NCBI RefSeq assembly: GCF_004362865.1 | Contig: NZ_SNYI01000002.1 | Location: 372,001-436,000 of the forward strand | Direction of reading: 5' to 3' | Length of the DNA: 64,000 nucleotides | Source of the DNA: Zeaxanthinibacter enoshimensis | Lineage (GTDB): Bacteria; Bacteroidota; Bacteroidia; Flavobacteriales; Flavobacteriaceae | Shown here: piece after piece, positions 41,170 to 52,446 of the stretch | How positions within the stretch are numbered: the stretch's first letter is position 1 | How the letters are laid out: each line of letters starts with the position of its first letter | The notes under the pieces: model-generated | What the model saw: only the letters and a program-made list of their open reading frames with translations | Told to the model about the DNA's origin: nothing | The model's database searches: none | Program-made: the position numbers and the translations under genes

Positions 41170-41177
41170 CAAAAATA
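41170..41177 (-). promoter_or_regulatory. -7 element of the DUF6095 gene
   Basis: CAAAAATA reads TATTTTTG on the minus strand, an exact TAnnTTTG, 11 bases upstream of the first ATG. Confidence 0.55.
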
Positions 41178-41198
41178 ATGCTTTTAGTTATTTAGTCA

Positions 41199-42056
41199 TT
41201 ACTCTACGATGAGTGTTTCCCTGAATTCCTGGCAGACGGCAAAATATCCCAGGGCAAAATTATCCGGGTCCCCCACATTGTCAAAGTTCTCGATATTGTC
41301 AATGCCCGTCGCGTTAATAATGTTCCCGCGCACCGTGGCAGCAGGGGTCTGGAAGGGACCGGCGGTATCGCTGCCGCTCTGTACGATCAGCTGGTTCATG
41401 TAGTTATAGAATGGTTCATCTACACCTAGCAATCCTATTTCAATTTCTTTTCCTGCTTCAAAAGTCTGGTCGTAGAAATAGGAGAATATAAATTGTTGTC
41501 CCTGGTAGAACTCATCCTCGGTCACCAGGTATTCATCAGAACCAAGATCAAATAAATAGAAATCGTTGCGTTCAGGGGAATCCGTAAATGAAATGATCAC
41601 TTCGGTCTCATCTCCTTCAAAAAGACTGGCATCGCCTTGCTCCAGGGAATCGATCGGAACTCCCGGTATATACTGGGTCCTCGCGATATACAATTCCCCC
41701 TGGAAATCGACCTGCAGGATGAGCCTGCCCGTAAGGAAGAATTCTGTATTCTTACTGGCTTCGTATACCCCCGGTTCTGTTTGCAGCAGAACCATAGTAT
41801 TGGGATTCTCAAAAGAGCTTTCCATATCAATATTTGTTATGGTGATCTGGTCTACTTCGGTGGCCGGGGTCTTCCCGAAGAATGAATCTGTCAGGTTAAC
41901 TTTAATGACCACGTCTTGCACTGCCTCCGAAGTGTTGACCCGGATCAGGGCATCAATGATCAGGCGGGGTGGTCCAACCGGGGTGTCTACCTGGATGACG
42001 TCTTCACAACCGGAGCAGAACAAGCTTATAATGATGATGGTGATGATCCTTTTCAT
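41199..42056 (-). CDS. DUF4249 lipoprotein
   Basis: An outer-membrane lipoprotein of the DUF4249 family, found as partner of TonB-dependent receptors in Bacteroidota. The lipobox ends at Cys17 (SLFCSGC), followed by EDVIQVDTPVGPPRLIIDALI; the DUF4249 fold includes the VDQITITNIDMESS region, GRLILQVDFQGELYIARTQYIPGVPIDSL and the C-terminal VRGNIINATGIDNIENFDNVGDPDNFALGYFAVCQ. Like other such proteins it probably sits on the cell surface and helps the receptor capture a ligand. The gene follows the receptor by 4 bases, in the same operon. The ligand is unknown. Confidence 0.88.
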   Translation of the reverse strand: MKRIITIIIISLFCSGCEDVIQVDTPVGPPRLIIDALIRVNTSEAVQDVVIKVNLTDSFFGKTPATEVDQITITNIDMESSFENPNTMVLLQTEPGVYEASKNTEFFLTGRLILQVDFQGELYIARTQYIPGVPIDSLEQGDASLFEGDETEVIISFTDSPERNDFYLFDLGSDEYLVTEDEFYQGQQFIFSYFYDQTFEAGKEIEIGLLGVDEPFYNYMNQLIVQSGSDTAGPFQTPAATVRGNIINATGIDNIENFDNVGDPDNFALGYFAVCQEFRETLIVE

Positions 42057-42060
42057 GTTC

Positions 42061-44463
42061 TCAAAACTTAAAGTTGTAGGTGACAGAGGGTACTATCCCG
42101 AAGATCGAGGTCCTGACCGCTTCATTGGCCCCTGTATCCTGGTTTCTCCTGAAGTTGATAGATGCAGCATTCATACGGTTGTAAACATTGTATATGCTGA
42201 ATACCCACTCGGTCTGCAGTTTCCTGTCCCGGTTTTTACGGGGGATAAGGGTTGCAGAGATGTCCAACCGGTGGTAGTCCGGCAATCTTTCCGTATTCCG
42301 CAGTCCGTAATAGGGAACAGTAAGCCCTTGGAAGCCGAATTGCCCAACGGGATAGTTGGTTGGCTGCCCCGTCTGGTAAATGAAATTACTGTTCAGGCTC
42401 CATTTTTCACTAAGTTCATAACTGCCATACACGGCGATATCATGAGTTTTGTCATAAGGAGTATTATACCATTCCCCGAAATTGATACCGGTTTCCTGGT
42501 TAGACCTGCCATCATCGGTCACAGGGGCTCGTCCCGGGGTGCGTTGTTCCGATTTGGACAAGGTGTAGGCCATCCACCCCTGGAAACTGCCCTCGTTCTT
42601 CCGCAGCAGGATTTCCAGTCCATAAGCCCGTGCCTGCCCGTTCAATATCACCTGTTCTATTGCATTGTTGGCGATCAGGTTGGCCCCGTCAATATAATCT
42701 ATCCTGTTCTGTACCTCTTTGTAGAAAACCTCGGTTTCCAGTGCATATCGGCGGTCGGCTGTTTCCCTGAAATACCCGAATGCATATTGATCAAGTAACT
42801 GGGGTTTGACGAACGGGCCACTGGGAGTCCAGACATCCAGGGGGGTAGGGGAGCTGGTGTTGGAAAGCAGGTGCAGGTATTGCGATAGCCGGGTATAGCT
42901 GGCTTTAAAAGCATTTTGGCTGTTCGGGGTCCAGGAAAGGGCGACACGGGGTTCAAGGTTGGTGAAATCGGCCAGCGTAGTGCCTCGCCCGGGTTCAAGA
43001 ACTTCAATGGGGTCTGCTTCCTGGTAGATGAGCAGGAAGGGGTCAAAAGTGACCGGGCGATCATCCTGGTACCGGTTCAGTTCATCCTGACCCAGTCGTA
43101 TAAAATGACTCAATCTTAGTCCGTACTGCATACTGAAGGTAGAGGATAGTTTATGTTCCACATCCACGTAGACTGCAGATTCATTGGCATACTTCTGTAT
43201 CAATTGCTCCTGTACTATGCCCGAATCTTCCCGGTTGGGCTCAATCTCTCCGGGGTTAAAACGGTAATAGGTATTCTGCAGTCCGAAGTTTACCTGCAGC
43301 GCATCCGTCAGGTAGTGCTTAAAATCGTATTTGAGATTGAAATTCTGGATACCGGAATTCCAGCGGAACCCGACAAAGTCTAGTTCCAGCCCGTAATAGT
43401 AATCCGAATATATCAGGGAAAGGTTAGAGAAAAGTCGGTCAGAAAAGATATGGTTCCACCGGAAATTAAAAACGCTGTTCCCGTAAGTGTTGTTAAATAC
43501 ATTAGCGACGCTGAAAACGTCTCTCCCGAAATAACCTGAGAGGAACAGGTTGTTACGCGCGTTGAGGCGATAGTTGAGTTTAGTGTTGAGATCGTAGAAA
43601 TACGCCTTGTTCTGGATATCGAACAGCGGAAGGAACAGGTGAGCATAAGAGGCGCGGCCTCCCACCAGGAAGGCAGCTGTATCTTTTTTGATGGGTCCCT
43701 CGGCCAGCAGGCGACTGGCGACCAGGCCTATCCCACCGTTCATTTTAAATTCCTTACTGTTTCCTTCTTTCTGGAAGATCTCGAGCACAGAGGAGACCCT
43801 GCCCCCGTAGCGCGCGGGAATCCCACCTTTATACAGCTTGATATCCTTGATGGCATCCGGGTTGAAGACCGAGAAGAACCCGAATAAATGTGAGGAATTA
43901 AAGATAGTTGCCTCGTCCAGGAGAATAAGGTTCTGGTCTGCTGCACCGCCCCGGACGTTAAAGCCCGAGGAACCTTCGCCGGCATTGGTGACTCCGGGTA
44001 GTAATACGAGCGACTTCAGGACGTCAGCCTCCCCGAGCACCACGGGGATCTTTTTAATGGTCTGGGCAGACAAGGAGTTTACACTCATCTGAGGCTTGCT
44101 GATATCAGTGCGTTCAATATCCTCGGTAAGGATCACTTCCTGTAATTCTTCGGTCTGTTCATACATCCGGAAATTCCGGAGTATGTTCTGGTCAAAGCTG
44201 ATGGTTTCCCTGATCTCCTGGAATCCAAGATAGGCGATCCTGATCTCATATGTCCCTTCGGGTAGTGTAAGGGAATAAAACCCGTATTCATTGGTTACAG
44301 CACCTGTTCCCAGTTCCGGGACAATTACGCTGACCCCTATCAGGGTCTCATTGCTGTTCGCCTCGCTGATGGTGCCGCTGAGCGTATACCGCTGCTGGGC
44401 ATAAATGGAATGGAAAACCCATAGCAGGCCGAACAACAATATGAATGTCTTACGCATTCGCAA
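42061..44463 (-). CDS. TonB-dependent receptor with N-terminal carboxypeptidase-like domain
   Basis: Outer-membrane transporter driven by TonB. Order: signal peptide (about 1-22), CarboxypepD_reg-like domain (about 24-105, ISEANSNETLIGVSVIVPELGTGAVTNEYGFYSL), plug domain (about 110-240, ending GGIPARYGGRVSSVLE), and a 22-strand-type beta-barrel to the C-terminal FKF. It lacks the SusC-type signature and the partner is DUF4249 rather than SusD, so glycan import is not implied. At 800 residues it is of the shorter class. It precedes the DUF4249 gene by 4 bases, so these two form the transport unit. No riboswitch or Fur-box was recognised upstream, so metal, siderophore or peptide ligands all remain possible. 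Confidence 0.92.
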   Translation of the reverse strand: MRMRKTFILLFGLLWVFHSIYAQQRYTLSGTISEANSNETLIGVSVIVPELGTGAVTNEYGFYSLTLPEGTYEIRIAYLGFQEIRETISFDQNILRNFRMYEQTEELQEVILTEDIERTDISKPQMSVNSLSAQTIKKIPVVLGEADVLKSLVLLPGVTNAGEGSSGFNVRGGAADQNLILLDEATIFNSSHLFGFFSVFNPDAIKDIKLYKGGIPARYGGRVSSVLEIFQKEGNSKEFKMNGGIGLVASRLLAEGPIKKDTAAFLVGGRASYAHLFLPLFDIQNKAYFYDLNTKLNYRLNARNNLFLSGYFGRDVFSVANVFNNTYGNSVFNFRWNHIFSDRLFSNLSLIYSDYYYGLELDFVGFRWNSGIQNFNLKYDFKHYLTDALQVNFGLQNTYYRFNPGEIEPNREDSGIVQEQLIQKYANESAVYVDVEHKLSSTFSMQYGLRLSHFIRLGQDELNRYQDDRPVTFDPFLLIYQEADPIEVLEPGRGTTLADFTNLEPRVALSWTPNSQNAFKASYTRLSQYLHLLSNTSSPTPLDVWTPSGPFVKPQLLDQYAFGYFRETADRRYALETEVFYKEVQNRIDYIDGANLIANNAIEQVILNGQARAYGLEILLRKNEGSFQGWMAYTLSKSEQRTPGRAPVTDDGRSNQETGINFGEWYNTPYDKTHDIAVYGSYELSEKWSLNSNFIYQTGQPTNYPVGQFGFQGLTVPYYGLRNTERLPDYHRLDISATLIPRKNRDRKLQTEWVFSIYNVYNRMNAASINFRRNQDTGANEAVRTSIFGIVPSVTYNFKF

Positions 44464-44518
44464 TTTTTATTTAAAAATAGGGAGAATAACCGGATATCGA
44501 AATCAATAAAAACAAACA

Positions 44519-44539
44519 ACCCCGCCGGGAGGCAGGGTC
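44519..44539 (-). terminator. Terminator after the isocitrate dehydrogenase gene
   Basis: On the minus strand CCCTGCC and GGCGGGG enclose TCCC (one U-G pair), followed by a T-rich tail. Confidence 0.65.
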
Positions 44540-44561
44540 GTATATCAATTAAGCAGAAAAA

Positions 44562-46799
<2,238 letters not shown>

Positions 46800-46813
46800 T
46801 CATTTAAGCGTCG

Positions 46814-46821
46814 CAAATATA
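46814..46821 (-). promoter_or_regulatory. -7 element of the isocitrate dehydrogenase gene
   Basis: CAAATATA reads TATATTTG on the minus strand, the exact consensus, 30 bases before the ATG. Confidence 0.65.
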
Positions 46822-47487
46822 CAATTTTAAATGGCTCTGTTCATGGAGGAAAGGGGGGAGGCCGGCATATTGTGATCTTTATGGAAACCAGCCGGGCATT
46901 TCAGCTGTGAAGTAAACCGGAAAAACAAAAGCCATATCATTGTAACAAGTACATTGATATGGCTTTTTAGAATCGATCCGCAAACGTCTAGTCCTGTAAT
47001 CTTGTTACAGTCCGCAACCATTGATTGCATTTGCATGATCTCATCCACGTTTGAAACATCGTTTTTTCTTAATCGAAATTAAGATTGACTAAATGTTTCT
47101 TTTCATTGTATTAGTTCTTTTATTTTAAATATAAAATCGCAATTCTATACTTAATATACAAGTCCTCACATTAGACGACAAGCGACAGCCTCCCGTTAAA
47201 TGCTCATCCTATACCGCTGCCATGTAATTGCTTACCTGGTTTTGGTTAACGGATTATACAACAATACAAAGAACGTTGACTTCGTAATGATTTTTGAAAT
47301 TCCATGGACTGGATATTCCCGAAAACCATAAATTAAAAATACAACATTTTTTCACCTTGCGCAAGTTTTATAAGCAATTTAAAATCAACACTTTATGAAC
47401 GGAGTTTATCAACAATTGTTCATAATCCCGAAACCTGCAGTTTTTTCTAGTGTCCTGGTAATCAGTGGAGTTTTGATCTTTGGAATA
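46822..47487. other. Gene-free AT-rich region with an orphan hairpin and an inverted repeat
   Basis: About 670 bases between the icd2 promoter and the next gene's stop. A strong hairpin with flanking A and T runs (46929-46967) is not adjacent to any gene end. Near the right end TTATGAAC (47393-47400) and GTTCATAA (47418-47425) form an inverted repeat around TTATCAACA, a one-mismatch DnaA-box. No convincing protein-coding frame is present. Confidence 0.5.
46929..46967. terminator. Orphan terminator-like hairpin
   Basis: AAAGCCATATCA pairs with TGATATGGCTTT around a 15-base loop, with an A run before and five T after, so it could end transcripts on either strand. No annotated gene ends here. 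Confidence 0.55.
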
Positions 47488-48777
47488 TTAACGGGTATCC
47501 GGTCCGCCGGAGGGTTCGCGTTTTAATTGCCGTTGTATCTTACGGATGGCGGATTCGATCGATTTTTCCGGTTCAATGATGTTGTATTCTCCCCAGAAGT
47601 CGGGATCGGAAAAGCCGCTGGCCTCGTCGGCAAGGATGACGGATGGGCGCAACCTTTGTTTGCCCTTGGGTAAATCTCCTTCTGTGTTCACCACCCAGTC
47701 TGTTACGGCCATTTCACAAGTTAAGCTGTAAACCGAATTAAATAATTTCCGGTCCCAGTCTATTTTGAACTCGAGGAACACATTGCTGTAACCATAATAC
47801 CACTTCCCCCCTTTATTCATATAGTCTACCCGGTAGGCGACCTGGGTGGGAAAGACATCGGCATTCTGGGGTTTTTTCCGGACAAACATCCTGCTGGCCT
47901 GTTCCCGGTTGGTGATGTTCAGGGAAAAGATAGCACTGGTCAGTACCTTCTGCTCTGCCTCTATATATAGTTTTCCTTCGTACATGGGTTCTGCGATTTC
48001 CGGGCGTTGTTTAAAGTTGACCACGTATACCAGCTGATCATTGATCCTCGTGGAACGGTCAAAGCTAAAGTCGTACGCATCGATAGAATCGTCAGTGAAC
48101 AGGTAATCAGGGTATTTCATAATATCCACGAAGAGGGTATTATAGGGGCCTCCCTGCAATTTAAGGACCAGGGTATCAAGTTTGCTGTAATCCGTACTCT
48201 TCCGGGCTTTGTAGAGCTCTACCACGTCGTTCCTGCTCGCCGTATAAGGTGTTTTATAAATGTTTACCACGGCTTCGGATAAGGAGACGTTCCTTCTCCG
48301 CCGTTTAATGGTTTCCCGGTAGAAGGCGGTCATCAGCGTCGGGTCTGATACATAATTAGCCCCCTTGTTCCTTAAAGTTTCCTTCACGAGTACTACGGCG
48401 TTCCTGGGAGCGCTGATGTTCACTTCGGGCAGTTCCGTAATCGCAATTTCCAGGGCGATCGTATTCTCCTCCTGCCTTAAGCTTGCCAGGGGAATCACTT
48501 TTGAAGTATAGCCGAGGAAGGATACCTGCACCCTCGGATCCTGGAGATCGTTAGGTACCTTTAACGAGAATTCCCCATCGGTATTGGTCACCGTGCTGAT
48601 ATTATTATTTTCGAGGCTGACACTCGCAAATACAAGCGGTTTCCCGTTTTCAGCATCTACCACTTCGCCCTTGTACTGGGTATACGCCTGTGGTTGGGAT
48701 TCCTGCGCGGTCAGCATAAACGGGACCAGTAACAGTATTAAACAAAACTGCATTGCGAAGGTCCAGGCCTTATTCAT
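47488..48777 (-). CDS. Exported protein with N-terminal carboxypeptidase-like domain
   Basis: Envelope protein: signal peptide ending near PFMLTAQ, then a CarboxypepD_reg-like beta-sandwich (about residues 36-110: YKGEVVDAENGKPLVFASVSLENNNISTVTNTDGEFSL), then about 300 residues of beta-rich sequence with no enzyme motif that I recognise (for example LMTAFYRETIKRRRRNVSLSEAVVNIYKT and KWYYGYSNVFLEFKIDWDRKLF). Similar proteins occur widely in Flavobacteriaceae and are annotated only by the N-terminal domain. I chose the ATG at 48777 (MNKAWTF) because it starts directly at a good signal peptide; ATG codons at 48816 and 48879 are in frame. The C-terminus is basic (RKIQRQLKREPSGG). Confidence 0.82.
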   Translation of the reverse strand: MNKAWTFAMQFCLILLLVPFMLTAQESQPQAYTQYKGEVVDAENGKPLVFASVSLENNNISTVTNTDGEFSLKVPNDLQDPRVQVSFLGYTSKVIPLASLRQEENTIALEIAITELPEVNISAPRNAVVLVKETLRNKGANYVSDPTLMTAFYRETIKRRRRNVSLSEAVVNIYKTPYTASRNDVVELYKARKSTDYSKLDTLVLKLQGGPYNTLFVDIMKYPDYLFTDDSIDAYDFSFDRSTRINDQLVYVVNFKQRPEIAEPMYEGKLYIEAEQKVLTSAIFSLNITNREQASRMFVRKKPQNADVFPTQVAYRVDYMNKGGKWYYGYSNVFLEFKIDWDRKLFNSVYSLTCEMAVTDWVVNTEGDLPKGKQRLRPSVILADEASGFSDPDFWGEYNIIEPEKSIESAIRKIQRQLKREPSGGPDTR

Positions 48778-48913
48778 TCTTTTTGCCCGAGTGAGCACTG
48801 GAGGATTAAAATGCATGATCTTTGGTGTTTGCCTTTCTAAGTTAAGCAATAATGAGCTATAACAGAAGCTAATTAACACTTGTACGCCTGGTTTTCAGCA
48901 GTATGGGTATAAA

Positions 48914-48941
48914 AAAAAGCACATCGCTACGATGTGCTTTT
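48914..48941 (-). terminator. Terminator after the first DinB-family gene
   Basis: AAAGCACATCG and CGATGTGCTTT pair around CTA, with A and T runs either side. Confidence 0.88.
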
Positions 48942-48958
48942 ATATTTACCAGCTTTGA

Positions 48959-49564
48959 CTACTCTTCGGGAAAATCAGGGCTTTCCATGATCTCGGCTAT
49001 CTGGGCGTTATGCCTGGCGGTGTGGCCGGACATAAAAAGGACCGCCTGGTAAGCGTCTATTGTGCCGAAAGGCATCTGAGCGTAATGATTCCTGAGGTCA
49101 TCCTCGGTTTCCTTCATATAATCAATATGGCTCTTCCGGGCGCTCTTAAAAGCTTCAAGGGATTGTTCAAAGTCACCGAACTGCCCACTGGGTTCAAAAG
49201 CCTCCGCGGTTTTTATCTTCTGGTCCCGGTTGGTGATCATCGCCAGGATATCGGCGTCAGACATCTTCACTTCAGATCGCATATCGGCATTGGCCGGGGA
49301 TTGTAGTGTTCCTTTTAACATTTCCCCTATCATCTTCTCCGATATGGCCAGGTGCTCCACGCACTCTGCCACGGACCAGGATTCCGGACTATTCTTAAAA
49401 TTCAGTTGTTCGTCTGACAGGCCATCAACTGAGGCCATCAGGTTATCTCGTGTCTGTTTCAGATGGTCCACTGCCATCGCTCTCTCCTCATCGGTCAGTT
49501 TAAGATCACTGAGGTTAAACCCTACCAGCAGCAGGGCAAATAGAATAATACTGATTTTTTTCAT
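48959..49564 (-). CDS. Exported DinB-family protein (DinB_2)
   Basis: A four-helix DinB-like protein with a hydrophobic N-terminus (KKISIILFALLLVGF) that looks like a signal peptide or anchor. The DinB helices include HLKQTRDNLMASVDGLSDEQLNFKNSPESWSVAECVEHLAISEKMI, where the SWSVAECVEHL element carries the first metal-binding His, and near the C-terminus SGHTARHNAQIAEI with the other two. Metal-binding DinB proteins include thiol S-transferases such as bacillithiol transferases, which are cytosolic; the export signal here is unusual. It is followed by a terminator and preceded by a second DinB-family gene 116 bases away on the same strand. Confidence 0.82.
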   Translation of the reverse strand: MKKISIILFALLLVGFNLSDLKLTDEERAMAVDHLKQTRDNLMASVDGLSDEQLNFKNSPESWSVAECVEHLAISEKMIGEMLKGTLQSPANADMRSEVKMSDADILAMITNRDQKIKTAEAFEPSGQFGDFEQSLEAFKSARKSHIDYMKETEDDLRNHYAQMPFGTIDAYQAVLFMSGHTARHNAQIAEIMESPDFPEE

Positions 49565-49680
49565 AAGGCTTTACATTTAAATAGAGAATAAGGCTATGCC
49601 GCTCATAATCAACCCGGTGCTCTCGGGAAAGCGACTGTTTAAGATACTCCAAAATCTCTAAATATCAGCCAAATAGCCCC

Positions 49681-50280
49681 TTAATTTGAGTAGGTACCAA
49701 GAAAAACATTGACCCCCGGCGGAATTGGATTACCAGCGGCCCGTCTCAACATAACAATCTGCCCGGTGTGCCAGATGGCATCTGAAACAGGACCATTAAT
49801 AAGATGCAGGAAACTGAATTCCGAATAAGAGTTTTTGCCCTGGAAGCGTAACGGGTAATCGGAGAAATTATCTATCCCCGCCAGGAGATCGGAAGCTTCT
49901 CTGAGTCGTTCAAGAGTGATGCTGCGCATTTCAGGAGGGCTGATAGCTAAAGCAGGCTTACCGCTCCTATCTACGACCTCTTTCCGGGCTGTTGCAATGA
50001 TCACCTCGGAGAGATCATATATATGCCGCATTAATTCCTGAATGGAACGCAGATCCTCCCCGGCACGGTACTCATATTCCTTATTCCCGAGCCCCTCTGT
50101 CGCCCAGTAGTAACGAAAGGCAAGGCCGTCAACCATTCTCGCCATGGTAGTACCTGCTGTATATTGTTTACTGCGCTCCGGGAGCTTGTCATAGTTTTCT
50201 TCCGTGACCTCTTTCACTTGTCCTGAACTTTGATTGATGGTAAAGATTATTGCGAATAGTGCGATTGGTTTTATAGTCAT
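49681..50280 (-). CDS. Second exported DinB-family protein
   Basis: Similar layout to the neighbour at 48959: signal-peptide-like N-terminus (IKPIALFAIIFTINQSSGQ) then a four-helix DinB-type domain. A metal-ligand pattern is visible in IQELMRHIYDLSEVII (first His) and DAIWHTGQIVMLRRAAGNP (second). The two proteins are not close copies, so this is an old duplication or two separate members. Function unknown. The 50281-50477 stretch upstream has no gene. Confidence 0.75.
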   Translation of the reverse strand: MTIKPIALFAIIFTINQSSGQVKEVTEENYDKLPERSKQYTAGTTMARMVDGLAFRYYWATEGLGNKEYEYRAGEDLRSIQELMRHIYDLSEVIIATARKEVVDRSGKPALAISPPEMRSITLERLREASDLLAGIDNFSDYPLRFQGKNSYSEFSFLHLINGPVSDAIWHTGQIVMLRRAAGNPIPPGVNVFLGTYSN

Positions 50281-50477
50281 CCCATGGGTGGTGTTGAAAT
50301 GATTTACAGATGATCACAACCTTGGCCGCAGAACTAAATTCTTCCCGCCCTGATAGTTGTAAATATCGGTGTAATGTACATAAAATTTCCTGTAGTTCCG
50401 GCAGCATAAGGGTAGTCCCACCCCCGCCTAACAGTGTAAACGAAGTTCGCTGGCTTATTTAATTGCAGGACTACTTC

Positions 50478-51434
50478 TCAGGGAATGGTAAATGTGATCA
50501 GCATGTTTTTCTCCCGGGTATTCGGCACTTCAGATATCAGGGCATATTTTCCCGAATCGAGGTCTGCCTTGAAATATCCCGTCTTCCCAGCCGGCAGGTC
50601 ATTTATCCCGCCAAGAAAAATTATACCTTCAGGAGCCGGAGAGATAAGACCTTCGGGGTCGGCCCAGTTCATCCACTTTTCTAATTCGTCCAGGTTTGCG
50701 TTTTCTGACAATCGCACCAGGTTTACATCATGTCCTACAAAGTTTTCATGGGTCATCTGATCCTCAAATTTCACCTCGAAAACCTGGGGACCGGCATGGA
50801 TGGAATCCAGCACACTGATTCCTTCAGCACCCGATAAAGCGATCTTTACTGTCGATTCAGGAGCGGTATTTGCAGTACTGTCCGCAATAACGACCATTTC
50901 TTTGGCCATTCCCATCACCCCGTGGAAAACCCCGTTGGGCATTTTAACATAGCATTCCAGGACATAATAACCAGGTTCCAGGTACACGGTACTCTCTGCT
51001 ACCTTGCCCGGAGATACCAAACCGACTCCCCCGGAAAAAACAATCTCCGAAAACCAGGGGGGTAATTTTCCAAAGGCTTCCATGGCCGCATCCATTTCTC
51101 CTTTATTGATCAGGTCCATTCCTTCCTGGAAAATAGGCATGACATCCTTCTCCCCATCCTTGATGTTCTTGCCTTCGGGATATTTATCCAGTAAAATGAA
51201 ATGCGCTTCAGAAGATGCGTTCTTATAGCGAAAGGTTTGCCAGCCGGATTGTACAGTATCCTGTACCTGGAAATCCATGACCTCTGTGAGTACCTGGATT
51301 ACATTTTCTTTTTTCTCGACAGTTTCCTCCATTTCTTTTTCCTTCTTGTCCTCTTTGCAGGATTGGAAGATCACTAGAAGTATGCAGCAGGACAGAATTA
51401 CCCCAGCCACAGTTTTTAAACCTGGATTTCTCAT
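50478..51434 (-). CDS. Lipoprotein with a cupredoxin-like domain
   Basis: Envelope lipoprotein with the lipobox ending in LVIFQSC, then a Lys/Glu-rich linker (residues about 27-45). Two similar beta-sandwich parts follow. The first (about 50-190) has AHFILLDKYPEGKNI and ends LEPGYYVLECYVKMPNGVFHGVMGMAKEMVV, reminiscent of a cupredoxin with Cys, His and Met at the type-1 copper site positions. The second (about 195-318) has the repeated pattern FEVKFEDQMTHENFVGHDVNLVRL. I infer a periplasmic copper or electron-transfer protein, not proven. The region 51435-51564 upstream is empty. Confidence 0.68.
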   Translation of the reverse strand: MRNPGLKTVAGVILSCCILLVIFQSCKEDKKEKEMEETVEKKENVIQVLTEVMDFQVQDTVQSGWQTFRYKNASSEAHFILLDKYPEGKNIKDGEKDVMPIFQEGMDLINKGEMDAAMEAFGKLPPWFSEIVFSGGVGLVSPGKVAESTVYLEPGYYVLECYVKMPNGVFHGVMGMAKEMVVIADSTANTAPESTVKIALSGAEGISVLDSIHAGPQVFEVKFEDQMTHENFVGHDVNLVRLSENANLDELEKWMNWADPEGLISPAPEGIIFLGGINDLPAGKTGYFKADLDSGKYALISEVPNTREKNMLITFTIP

Positions 51435-51564
51435 GTTTATACTATTTAGAGTTAAGGGCGCTAATCAAAGCCGTCGGAGGAGGGAACACGGTCACAGGGC
51501 CGTTTAGTTGGTCAATATAATGAAAATTTACTATGGAATAACTAGTATAAACTGATAATTTCAG

Positions 51565-52446
51565 CTATAAGTCTCTTATTTTCTGCAGGATGGGATTAAA
51601 CGCTTTTGAGGCGACTATCACCTGGTCGCCTATACTAAGCCCCTGTATTTCTTTTTCTGTGACCACCACCTTTACCAGGTTAGCGCCAATGAGCAGGGTA
51701 ACGATCCATACCACTTCCTGTTGCTCTATACCTAATATCTTGCCGCTGAACTGGAATTTCCCGCTGATCTTGTGTTGCATAAACACCTGTGCCGGGCTTC
51801 CTTCCCTGCTGATCACCCCGTTTCCCAAAACCGCAACCCGGTCAGAAAGTTTAATAATTTCACCCAGGTCATGGCTTACCAGGATTACGGTAAATCCGTA
51901 ACGCTGCCGGGCTTCCAGGATAAAATCCTGCAAATGGCTCCGGGTGAGGTGATCCAGGGCAGACATGGGCTCATCCAATAGCAACAGCTTTGGCTGGCGT
52001 ACCAGCGCCCTGGCCAGGGCAACCCGCTGCTGTTGTCCTCCTGAGAGCTGCCCGGGCTTCTTATGTTGGAGCTCTCCCAGGCTTGTGATCGTTATCAGCT
52101 CTTCCAGCAGGGCTGAGGATTCTCCTTTTCGGAGCCCGAAAGCAATATTCTCCCTGGCGGTGAGGTTGGGAAATAAAGCATAATCCTGGAATACGTAGCC
52201 AATATTTCTCTTCTGGGGAGGCAGGTTAATATTTTTACCGGAATCATACCAGGTTTCTCCCCCCACCTCGATCCGGCCGGAGTCCGGTTGTAACAACCCG
52301 GACAATATGCGGAGCGCAGAGGTTTTCCCCGCTCCTGAATCGCCGTACAGGGTAAGGCATTCACCCTGTTGCAACTCCATTTGGATATCCAGCTGCATCC
52401 CTCCCTGGGCAGACCATAATTTTTTATTGAACTGCGCAGTGATCAT
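51565..52446 (-). CDS. modC: Molybdate ABC transporter, ATP-binding protein
   Basis: ATPase of the molybdate importer. Walker A is GDSGAGKTSA near residues 35-44, the Q-loop lies in YVFQDYALFPNLTARENI, the signature motif is LSGGQQQRVALARAL, Walker B is LLLLDEPMSALD and the switch His is in VSHDLGEI. A C-terminal TOBE-like segment (about 225-290) probably binds molybdate and reports on supply. It overlaps modB by 4 bases (ATGA type). Order in the operon is modA, mop, modB, modC, all minus strand. Confidence 0.92.
   Translation of the reverse strand: MITAQFNKKLWSAQGGMQLDIQMELQQGECLTLYGDSGAGKTSALRILSGLLQPDSGRIEVGGETWYDSGKNINLPPQKRNIGYVFQDYALFPNLTARENIAFGLRKGESSALLEELITITSLGELQHKKPGQLSGGQQQRVALARALVRQPKLLLLDEPMSALDHLTRSHLQDFILEARQRYGFTVILVSHDLGEIIKLSDRVAVLGNGVISREGSPAQVFMQHKISGKFQFSGKILGIEQQEVVWIVTLLIGANLVKVVVTEKEIQGLSIGDQVIVASKAFNPILQKIRDL

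Noticed and set aside
44464-44561. Riboswitch or TonB-box leader before the receptor gene
   Set aside because: The stretch upstream of the receptor start holds the icd2 terminator and no conserved riboswitch core that I can see.
46827-47048. Small minus-strand ORF in the 46.8-47.5 kb gap
   Set aside because: No family resemblance, no promoter or leader, and it runs through the orphan hairpin.
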